Shown one piece after another: positions 1-8,598 of a DNA stretch of 64,000 nt; the first letter of the stretch is position 1; every line of letters starts with the position of its first letter. The stretch is from the NCBI GenBank assembly GCA_025457915.1, contig JALOTL010000006.1:186001-250000 (forward strand), in the 5' to 3' direction. Under the pieces are notes generated by a model, which did not search any database, was not told where the DNA came from, and saw only the letters and a list, made by a program, of their open reading frames with translations. A program made the translations under genes and the position numbers. The DNA comes from Spirochaetota bacterium. Its GTDB lineage: Bacteria; Spirochaetota; UBA4802; UBA5550.

Positions 1-152
1 TTAAATTACAAAATTTTTTAATCGCTTGTTTTTTTTTACATTAATCCCAAAAACTTGTTATATTACAATATCTGTTATCATTAACTTATAATGATAAATA
101 AAAGTAATTAAATATATAAAATATTAATATGTGAGGAAGGTTTTTATACTAT

Positions 153-869
153 ATGAAAACTACCCATGTCATAATCCTATCCGCTGTATTTTTGGCGATA
201 TCGATAACGGTTAATTCCGAAGAAGCCTTCACGGGAAACATATATCTCGCAGGAAGCAACAGGACGGTATTATTGTTCCAGCAGAAAAACAGCGCGTTAA
301 AAAAAGACGGGAAATCAATCCTGAGGCATATATATACTGATACAAACGGGAGGACGGCTGTAATCGAGGACGTGATTTTTGAAAAAGGTTCATTTATCGA
401 ATACCATGTCGAGTTCGCTGATACGGAATGCGGTTGCAAATTGGAAAGGAACGGAAACAAATTGAAATTCGGATTCACAAGGGGAGACACTTCCAAATCC
501 GGGGAGGATGATTATTATCAAAACCTCGTCATGGGGCCCACCCTGAGGAGCTTCATCAAAGCCAACTGGAATCCCATGGAATCAGGGGAGACGGTATATT
601 TTTACCTTCCGGCCATGACACTGATGAGGGTAGCAAGATTCAGAATGTTCAGGCACGATGATTCACCATATAACAGGCCTGGCGTGATCGTCTTTAAAAT
701 GGACCTGTCGAACTTTTTCCTGCGCCCATTCGTAGATCCCGTAGACCTTGTTTATGACGTTAAAACAAAAAGGCTGACGGAGATACACGGTAAAAGTCTT
801 TTACGAAGAAAGGTAAACGGCAAAATGGAAAACCCGGTAGTGGACATATATTACACTTATAAAACGTAA
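153..869 (+). CDS. exported protein of unknown function
   Basis: 238-aa ORF with N-terminal signal peptide (MKTTHVIILSAVFLAISITVNS). Confidence 0.6.
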   Translation: MKTTHVIILSAVFLAISITVNSEEAFTGNIYLAGSNRTVLLFQQKNSALKKDGKSILRHIYTDTNGRTAVIEDVIFEKGSFIEYHVEFADTECGCKLERNGNKLKFGFTRGDTSKSGEDDYYQNLVMGPTLRSFIKANWNPMESGETVYFYLPAMTLMRVARFRMFRHDDSPYNRPGVIVFKMDLSNFFLRPFVDPVDLVYDVKTKRLTEIHGKSLLRRKVNGKMENPVVDIYYTYKT

Positions 870-879
870 AACATAACAG

Positions 880-1440
880 ATGCGGAGAAGAATGATGTTA
901 AATGCAAAAAAACTGACTCTAATAATAATAAACATAACCGGAGGGGCGGCCGTGCTGGGCAGCTATGCACATGGGATCCTGGCCCATCCAGAAACAGCGG
1001 GGCTCCTGTGGGGTAATGTTCCGACGGAGATCATTCCGTTATACACAGCATCAATGTTTTCGGCTGCAGCGGGTTACCTTGCCTTTACCTTTTTCATTCT
1101 GTTCAGGCTGGATCCAGGGACCGTGAAAATTGCGGGGCGTTTCAATTATAAAATATTTTATGCAATTTATGCCGCGATTCTCGCGCCTTCAGCATTATGG
1201 ATGCCTCTGACCTTTTATATGCTGGCGAATCCATCTCCCTGCATCTGGACGGCAATCAGGACAGTGCTGGCAATCGTCGGCATTTCGTCTGTCGGAATGC
1301 TTGCAGCGCTTGCTCTCATCCGCCCCGTAAATAAAGGGCCGGCCTACATTCTGGCCTTAATCGGAGCCGCCGCTTTTATCATCCAGACGGGGATACTTGA
1401 CGCAATTGTCTGGACCGCTTATTTCCCGGCAGGATATTAA
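880..1440 (+). CDS. multi-pass membrane protein, unknown function
   Basis: 186-aa ORF with several hydrophobic segments, co-directional with the preceding ORF. Confidence 0.6.
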   Translation: MRRRMMLNAKKLTLIIINITGGAAVLGSYAHGILAHPETAGLLWGNVPTEIIPLYTASMFSAAAGYLAFTFFILFRLDPGTVKIAGRFNYKIFYAIYAAILAPSALWMPLTFYMLANPSPCIWTAIRTVLAIVGISSVGMLAALALIRPVNKGPAYILALIGAAAFIIQTGILDAIVWTAYFPAGY

Positions 1441-1472
1441 GCCAGAAGATAATCGCATGAATGCAGGCAGCT

Positions 1473-2669
1473 TTACTTGAACACGGGCATGCCGGGTGTG
1501 ATTTTCCCCTGGAAAGCCGCCCCCGCGCCCGAAAGCACGCACTTGGCGATCGTCTGCATGGGAAATTTCACTTCAAGTACCGCTTTTTTCCCGTCGATAA
1601 TTATGAAAATTTTGTCCCCCATCATCATGGTCTCAGCAGCCCTTCCGGATGACACGATTATCTCCGATCCTTTAACTTCGCGTACCCTGCCTGCCAGCTG
1701 TCCGGCAAGGTCTATCCTTGACGCTTCAGTCGCCCTGTCTTTACGCAGCCCAAACAGCTGTGCGAGAAGATTTTTGTTCCTGAAGCTCCTGTCGAACTTG
1801 TTGACCGGAACAGACTCGTTCTCAAGGTTCCAGTAAAACGAATCGAACATGTCCTCCGTCCCGTCGTATTCGCCTGACGATGAAACGGCGAACCATTTGT
1901 CCCTCCCGCACAGCATGATGCTTCCAAGGTGCTTCCCCGTCCTGAATTCATAAAACGCCACAAGGCGGCCGTTGTGTTTCACCAGAATATCGTTCGCTGA
2001 ATCAGATGAAAAAGATACGTAATAATTATTCCATTCACCGATACCCAGGGTAATGCTTGCCTGGTGTCTTTTGACTTCCTGGAACCCGGGTAGAGAGATA
2101 AATGACGTCCAGCCGCTGCCGCGTCCGTCAGTGGAGCCTATTATAAGCATCGAACGCCCGAACAGCCAGAGGAACGGCCTTGAAAAGCTCATGCTTTTCC
2201 CGCCGGCGCCGTCTGTTATCTGCATATCCGTGATTATTGCATTAACGCTATCCTGACCGGCAACCGGCGCGTTTCCCTTCCTTGTTCCCGTTATTGCGAC
2301 ATTGTATCTTTTATCCGGGCTTGTCATCTGAATATTATTGTGGTAATTCGGTCCGTTAAGCTTGAAATACGGGGTTTTCATCATGTCGAGCGATTCACAT
2401 TTTGGGCGGTCATCGGTTATCAACCCCATGGCACCATTGAATAAAACGTAATTACCGTCAGTGGTGACGATAAGAAGATGCCTTTTATCCGGGCTAATGA
2501 CAGCCTTTTTTATCGTCAGGAATTCCTTGAGGCTCCTCCTGCTTTCATTCAGCTTGAGATCGACGGATTTCTGCCCTGAACTCACTGTCGCAAGCGGAGG
2601 TATGGAAGCGCATGAAATGATAAACAATGCTGAAAAAATAATGAAAATAACCTTAATTTTTTTTCTCAT
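1473..2669 (-). CDS. putative lipoprotein, unknown function
   Basis: ORF 1473..2690; start MRKKIKVIFIIFSALFIISCAS gives a signal peptide with lipobox. Confidence 0.6.
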   Translation of the reverse strand: MRKKIKVIFIIFSALFIISCASIPPLATVSSGQKSVDLKLNESRRSLKEFLTIKKAVISPDKRHLLIVTTDGNYVLFNGAMGLITDDRPKCESLDMMKTPYFKLNGPNYHNNIQMTSPDKRYNVAITGTRKGNAPVAGQDSVNAIITDMQITDGAGGKSMSFSRPFLWLFGRSMLIIGSTDGRGSGWTSFISLPGFQEVKRHQASITLGIGEWNNYYVSFSSDSANDILVKHNGRLVAFYEFRTGKHLGSIMLCGRDKWFAVSSSGEYDGTEDMFDSFYWNLENESVPVNKFDRSFRNKNLLAQLFGLRKDRATEASRIDLAGQLAGRVREVKGSEIIVSSGRAAETMMMGDKIFIIIDGKKAVLEVKFPMQTIAKCVLSGAGAAFQGKITPGMPVFK

Positions 2670-2716
2670 CATGACAGGCTCCATTATCATTTATGGTTTT
2701 GGATCAAACACTCTGA

Positions 2717-4216
2717 CTATTTGAAATTCGCGACCCTGGCTTCCTCGGCCGCAGGGGTTTCACCGTAGTGCTCTATGATGTATTTAAGCGTGTCCCTGGT
2801 CTTGGATTTGTTTCCCATTACATGATAAACCTTGGCCATGCCGTAATAAGCCTCGGCCCTGATCATGGCATCCGGATACCTGTTCACCAGCGTCTGGAAA
2901 GTTTCAAGGGCCTCTGGAAATCTTTTCAGGTTAACCATTTCAATGTGTCCTTTCCTGTAATACGCCTGGTTAACCTCCGGCGAATCCGAGTATTCATCAA
3001 TGAATTTCTTGTACGAAGCGACCGCGCCCTCCCAGTTGCCGGAGTTTTCGAGTCCGAGCCCGCTCTGGAAAAGCTGGAGGCTGAGCCTCTCGAGGTTCAC
3101 GCTTTTGCTGTTTATCGTCCTCGGAACAATATCGATGACCTCCTCGGCGGTTTTGAAACCGGCGAGCCTGAGCTTGAGGTCATGCTTACCCTTCTGTATA
3201 GAATAAACAAGCGGGGTGTTACCGCATGGTGCCCCGTCTATGAAGACCTCGGCGCCTGACGGGACGCTTGCGAGCTTCAGCGTGGCGATTCGGTTGTTGA
3301 GCACGTCGTTTACGGCCGCGGCTATCGACTTTGACAGGGGACGCAGAACGGACGGGGACGTTATATCCATGCTGCCGAGGTACACGACCCTCCTGTCCGC
3401 GGTTTCGAAAATCCGGTAGTTGACGGAGATGACGTCCTTGAAGGAACGGATATCCCCCTCGACCATGTATCCTATTCCGATATTCGTGAAGCTGGCGGCG
3501 ATATTGTCGTTTTCAACGACGCCGATCATTTCCAAAATTTTTTCATTCACGAGGGACCTGGCATATTTCCTTTCCACTACGAAAAGGTCCTTGTAGGCGC
3601 CGAGTTCGCTGTTCAGGACCTCCGGGAGGACGCCGCACAAGGCAGTTTTCTGAACGGCCGGGCTGAAATCCTTGAACCTTGCGACTGATATCCTGGGCTT
3701 TTTCGCGTCGGGCAGTTCCTTTTCCCTCGCGGATACGGACTCCACTGTCAGGGAGCGGCGCATTTCCCTTTCTATGTCGATTGCGGCGGCCGGGATGTCG
3801 TTAACAGTGCATCCCCTCGACTGTACGATCATCCAGTTGTCTATGTTGACAGTGCGTTCGTCAACCTCGTAGCCGTTTTCCATTTTCGCAATGGTTCCCA
3901 CCGTAAGATAATTTATCTTCAGAGTCTTTCCAATGCCCTTCAGCGCCTCGAGGTCTCCGAATCCCACCTGCGCCATTTCCAGTTTGGCAAGGTAATTCTT
4001 GATAGCCCCTTCCCTCCTTACGGTAATCTGTTTGATCCCCGTCATGCCGGTTTCAATCAGGGTGGATACCGCGAATCCCGCCTTCTCTGATTCCCCGGCC
4101 GAAGTTGTTGAATCGTCGAACCTGGCCACGGCGAGCCTGATCCCTTCATCCTGTGAAAAGAGCGATGCAGCGACGGCGGATGCCAAGATAACGGATGTAA
4201 TTATGACTTTTTTCAT
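2717..4216 (-). CDS. exported CsgG-like / PEGA-domain / TPR protein
   Basis: MKKVIITSVILASAVAASLFS signal peptide; PEGA-like segment LASVPSGAEVFIDGAPCGNTPLVYSIQKGKHDLKLRLAGF; C-terminal TPR/outer-membrane-assembly-like repeats. Confidence 0.7.
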   Translation of the reverse strand: MKKVIITSVILASAVAASLFSQDEGIRLAVARFDDSTTSAGESEKAGFAVSTLIETGMTGIKQITVRREGAIKNYLAKLEMAQVGFGDLEALKGIGKTLKINYLTVGTIAKMENGYEVDERTVNIDNWMIVQSRGCTVNDIPAAAIDIEREMRRSLTVESVSAREKELPDAKKPRISVARFKDFSPAVQKTALCGVLPEVLNSELGAYKDLFVVERKYARSLVNEKILEMIGVVENDNIAASFTNIGIGYMVEGDIRSFKDVISVNYRIFETADRRVVYLGSMDITSPSVLRPLSKSIAAAVNDVLNNRIATLKLASVPSGAEVFIDGAPCGNTPLVYSIQKGKHDLKLRLAGFKTAEEVIDIVPRTINSKSVNLERLSLQLFQSGLGLENSGNWEGAVASYKKFIDEYSDSPEVNQAYYRKGHIEMVNLKRFPEALETFQTLVNRYPDAMIRAEAYYGMAKVYHVMGNKSKTRDTLKYIIEHYGETPAAEEARVANFK

Positions 4217-4217
4217 G

Positions 4218-4961
4218 TCAGCCTCCCAGTTCCTTGATCCAGAACAGGACAAGGGGACGTTCCGCGCAGTCAGGCTTCATCTGTATGTACTTCCTGTAAT
4301 TCTGTATGGCGGGCCCGGCCTGTTTGAGCTTGGTATCGTATATGATGCCGAGGTTCTTGTAAGGTGTCGGCAGTTCCGGGGCGAGCTTCTTCACCTTTTC
4401 AAATTCCTTCACTGCCTCGGCCGTATTGCCGAGCATCGAGCTGATGACGCCGAGATTGTTATGCGCCTGGTAGAGCGCATCGTCAAGCTTCACGGCCGTC
4501 CTGTATTCGCCCTCGGCCTCCCTGTACTTCATCATCTTGTAAAAGGCGTTGCCCAGCTCGAAATGGGAAAGCGCGTAATCCGCCTTGAGGGATATTGAAG
4601 TCTTAAGCTCATCAACCGCCTCGGTATATCTTCCGGCTCCTATGTAGGATTTACCCAGCAGGTAATATGAAAGATACTGGTTGGGCTGGTATTTGATGGC
4701 CTCCCTGGATGAATTGATTGCAGATACGGCATCTCCCTTCTCGGACTGTATGTTGGCGATTTTTGTATAGATCTGGGCCTTTTCAAAATCCTCTTTAACG
4801 CCTCCCAACGAATCCTTGAGCTTTTTAATCTCAACGTTCACCTCGGCGTTACCGGAAAGCTTCATTTCTTTTTCCATTATTTCCTGCGGGCTCTTTTTGC
4901 ATGCAGCAGTAAAAAAAACCGTGGACGCACAGGCGATAATAGTTATAATTTGTATATACAA
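4218..4961 (-). CDS. TPR-repeat lipoprotein
   Basis: Lipobox (FFTAACKK) and successive TPR motifs (YLLGKSYIGAGRYTEAVDELKTSI...). Confidence 0.75.
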   Translation of the reverse strand: MYIQIITIIACASTVFFTAACKKSPQEIMEKEMKLSGNAEVNVEIKKLKDSLGGVKEDFEKAQIYTKIANIQSEKGDAVSAINSSREAIKYQPNQYLSYYLLGKSYIGAGRYTEAVDELKTSISLKADYALSHFELGNAFYKMMKYREAEGEYRTAVKLDDALYQAHNNLGVISSMLGNTAEAVKEFEKVKKLAPELPTPYKNLGIIYDTKLKQAGPAIQNYRKYIQMKPDCAERPLVLFWIKELGG

Positions 4962-5281
4962 GATATCCTCCTGAAAATCATGTAGTAATCAGCAACAAAG
5001 TTGAAAGGCTCCTTCCCGTGAATGCGATGATAAAAAATCAATTGAGAAAGGATAAAATAAAATAATTAAATATTATTATTGAGGCATTATATCCGTGTTG
5101 ATCGTTTATTCAACTAATTTTTGATAAATTGTCATCATCCGGACCCTGCTGTACTGATTTTAATGGTTCATATGCAATCATTAAAACCAGCAGCGTTTGC
5201 ACTGCCCATATCCGAGATGTTATTGACTTAATTTTTTCGCGCATATAAACTTGAAAAATAATAATATAAAGGAGATATGCC

Positions 5282-6376
5282 ATGGCTTTAAAAAAGGTCG
5301 GTATACTCACGGGCGGGGGCGATTGTTCAGGGCTTAACGCGGTCATAAGGGCCGTGACCAGGGCCGCGGCAATAGAACACGGCGCAAAGGTGCTGGGGAT
5401 CGAGGGCGGATTCGAGGGCCTGATTACGGCACATACCCAGGAACTGACGGTCCGGAATACCAGGGACATACTTACCCTCGGCGGAACCATACTCGGTACC
5501 ACCAACAAGGGGAACCCTTTCGAGTTCAGGGAGATTAAGCCCGACGGCTCAATAGGCGTACACGACTATTCGGACAGGGCGGTCGATAATTTCAACAAGA
5601 TGGGCCTGGACTGCCTGTTCGTCGTCGGAGGAGAGGGGACCCTTGAGATCGGGTACCGCTTTTTCCTCAAGGGCGTGCCCGTAATCGGGATCCCGAAAAC
5701 GATCGACAACGATCTGGATAAAACCGATTATACGTTCGGATACCAGACCGCCGTAGAAGTCGCCTGCGATGCGATGGACCGTCTCCAGACGACAGGCCGG
5801 AGCCACCAGCGCGTCATGATACTCGAGGTGATGGGCAGGACCGCCGGCTGGATAGCGATAGACGCCGGAGTTGCCGGGGGCGCGCATATAATACTCATAC
5901 CGGAGATACCCTTCAACATCGACCGTGTAGTGGAAAAAATAAAATTCAGGGCCGAGGGCGGCAGTCCGTTCAGCATCATCATGGTGGCGGAGGGCGCGAA
6001 GGAGGAAGGCGGCGACGTGATAACCCAGGCGTCCGCCTCGACAAGGCTCCAGGGCGTCCCACAGCTCGGCGGCGTGGGATTCTACCTGGCTGATCAGATT
6101 AAAAAGAGGATCGATCTGGAGGTCAGGTGCACGGTCCTTGGCCACATCCAGAGGGGCGGTTCGCCGTGCGCGTTCGACCGCGTGCTGGGAACAAGGCTGG
6201 GAAGCCATGCCGTCAGGGCCGCTGCGGAAGGCTCTTTCGGGACCATGGTCGCCCTTAAAACCCCCGACATGACTCTTGTACCCCTGAAGGAGCTCGCTGG
6301 CAAGGTGCGCAGCGTGCCTGTGGATTCACAGCTCATTCAATGCGCTGAATCCATAGGAATAAGCATGGGACGGTGA
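5282..6376 (+). CDS. pfkA: 6-phosphofructokinase (PfkA family)
   Basis: GILTGGGDCSGLNAVIRAV, GIPKTIDNDL, VMGRTAGWIA, GHIQRGGSPCAFDR; SD aaaggag upstream. Confidence 0.93.
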   Translation: MALKKVGILTGGGDCSGLNAVIRAVTRAAAIEHGAKVLGIEGGFEGLITAHTQELTVRNTRDILTLGGTILGTTNKGNPFEFREIKPDGSIGVHDYSDRAVDNFNKMGLDCLFVVGGEGTLEIGYRFFLKGVPVIGIPKTIDNDLDKTDYTFGYQTAVEVACDAMDRLQTTGRSHQRVMILEVMGRTAGWIAIDAGVAGGAHIILIPEIPFNIDRVVEKIKFRAEGGSPFSIIMVAEGAKEEGGDVITQASASTRLQGVPQLGGVGFYLADQIKKRIDLEVRCTVLGHIQRGGSPCAFDRVLGTRLGSHAVRAAAEGSFGTMVALKTPDMTLVPLKELAGKVRSVPVDSQLIQCAESIGISMGR

Positions 6377-6413
6377 GAAACATTTAAAACCGATCTGAAG
6401 CAGGGAATATCCT

Positions 6414-6908
6414 ATGGAATCAAAAAAAGTAAAAGACAGCAGGGTAACCATAATCCAGCACATGACGCAGCAGGACGCTAATTTTTTCGGTAACGTCCAC
6501 GGCGGAATAATCATGAAGCTCATCGACAACACGGCCGGAATAGTCGCTGTCCGTCATACCCAGAAAAACTGCGTGACAGCCTCGATCGACCGGCTCGACT
6601 TCCACCATCCGGTATTTGTCGGCGACCTTCTTCGGATCACCGCGGGCATCAATTTTACCGGAAAGACCTCGATGGAGCTGGGGGTGCGCGTTGAATCGGA
6701 AAACGTCCTTTCTGGCGAGGTTAAACACACCGCTTCCGCCTACCTCACTTTTGTCTGCATCGATCAGAATGGGAATCCATCGGACGTGCCACCTGTTATC
6801 TTTGAGACAGAAGATGAAAAAAGAAGGAACTGCGAGGCTCAGCGGCGACGTGAAAACAGGCTCAGGGAAAAAACAAGCGAGAAAATCTGCAATGCCTGCG
6901 ATACCTGA
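6414..6908 (+). CDS. acyl-CoA thioesterase (hotdog fold)
   Basis: DANFFGNVHGGIIMKLIDNTAGIVA...CVTASIDRLDFHHPVFVGD is characteristic of the acyl-CoA thioester hydrolase family. Confidence 0.85.
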   Translation: MESKKVKDSRVTIIQHMTQQDANFFGNVHGGIIMKLIDNTAGIVAVRHTQKNCVTASIDRLDFHHPVFVGDLLRITAGINFTGKTSMELGVRVESENVLSGEVKHTASAYLTFVCIDQNGNPSDVPPVIFETEDEKRRNCEAQRRRENRLREKTSEKICNACDT

Positions 6909-7173
6909 AATGCTGAGATAAAATCCCGGATTTGTAATTTTAATTCTGGAATCGCCTTACTTAGGCATGCATCATGTCTATGCCATAAAGTCACATACTC
7001 AAGATATAAAACAAACCGGGGACGTAAACGATTTTGCCACAAGAGAGATACCGGAAGGCATATTGAATAACGAAGATGCGCACATGGATAAGATCGAGGA
7101 ACCGCAGGAGCAGATTGAACAGATGTCTCTTCAGATATTCCTCAGCACCCGGACCTGATGCAGTAAGATGCGG

Positions 7174-7920
7174 CTAAAGGACCTTGTCAACGCAATAGAT
7201 GAAAGATACTCCGGCAAATCCCTCAAAACCGGTCAGAATGGATTTGTCTTTGAAGTTGTTGATTCTCACCGCCCATGCGTCCCTGACCCTTCTCACCACC
7301 TGGCCGGACAGGTAGAGATATCTCATGCCGCCGTCAATCGAAAGCACCACCCTTTGTGTAATCTTGATATTCACGCCTGCGTCCGCCGCACCGGAAACGC
7401 CGGGAAAATTGTAGGTGATCTTTTCCCTCATCGGGCCAACATAGATCAGGCTTCCGTAATATGACGGAAGGGAGTAATACATGAGCGGGTTGACGGCCTC
7501 AGCGGAATAAGAACTGAATTTCTTGTTTCCCCATATGTAATGAAAAGCAACTTGCGGTCCCAGCCATAACCGGAAGTGGTTCGTTTTTATAAGGGCTATG
7601 CAGACAGTATAGCCGATATTTATCCGGTGAAGGTTTATGTCCTTATATATATTATCGGAAAACCTCTGGTACCCAAGGTTGAGCCTGTAGCTTACGCGTA
7701 CCTCCTCTGTCGGTACAGTGTCGAATACCAGACCGCCCCCATATGCAAGACCCCTTCCGGATCCCTCCCTTTTTGTAACTGACGACTCCCTGACGCGCAT
7801 GGACAGGGCACTGTAACCGAAATTGCCGCTCAAACCGAACCCTAAAGCATATAAACCGGTATTCATGAAAAGCGGAAAAACAAGAACTCCCGGCAGCAGA
7901 ATGCTTAAAGTCTTCATCAC
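7174..7920 (-). CDS. predicted outer-membrane beta-barrel protein
   Basis: Signal peptide followed by alternating amphipathic strands rich in aromatics/glycine. Confidence 0.5.
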   Translation of the reverse strand: MMKTLSILLPGVLVFPLFMNTGLYALGFGLSGNFGYSALSMRVRESSVTKREGSGRGLAYGGGLVFDTVPTEEVRVSYRLNLGYQRFSDNIYKDINLHRINIGYTVCIALIKTNHFRLWLGPQVAFHYIWGNKKFSSYSAEAVNPLMYYSLPSYYGSLIYVGPMREKITYNFPGVSGAADAGVNIKITQRVVLSIDGGMRYLYLSGQVVRRVRDAWAVRINNFKDKSILTGFEGFAGVSFIYCVDKVL

Positions 7921-8598
7921 TACCCCTTAGCTTATATTACAATCATGATTGATATCTGCAGAATCGGTAATATTTATACCAATTAATACCGGATGTATTT
8001 ATTAAAATTCATTAAATAAGAGCAAATCAAAAATTATTTGTTCACAGTTTTTTTATATTTTATCAAGAAAACCCTGTAAATGAGATATAATTTTCTCTTA
8101 GCACCGATTAAACCGCTGAATAAATCAGCCAACTCCCTGTATTATATTTAAGCATTTATATATCCCGCCGGGATATGCCGGCATGCACTATCAGTTTTAA
8201 TCCATGATAAGCGGCTTTCAATTATTATTAGAATCTTTTCAAAGTTTTCAAATAGGAGCAATTTTAATCCAATAAATTTCTTTAAATAAAAGACCAATTA
8301 TTCCAAGAAATTACAAATAATTACTTTATAATTGAATGAAATTAACATAATATATCTAAAAATTTAAAATTATCCCTCAAAAAAATAAATATTTCTTGAT
8401 AACGGGCAGTGTTTTTTAAAAAATAATTAAATCTTCAGATTTTATGGATTTATAAGTGATTCCAATTCTTATACATCGACCATACGGATTATTTACCACG
8501 CACAGACAGTTCGTGACTTACTACAGTTATCATGAACAATATTTTGAATACTCACATAATATTTATTTAAAACCACATAAAACCAAAGGAGATTTTCT

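Noticed and set aside
5549-6208. 219-aa minus-strand ORF inside pfkA
   Set aside because: Shadow ORF opposite a clear PFK gene; low-complexity His/Arg-rich translation.
7921-8598. AT-rich 680-bp gap upstream of fdhA as a possible ncRNA or riboswitch
   Set aside because: No conserved RNA motif recognised by eye; only AT-richness, so not claimed.
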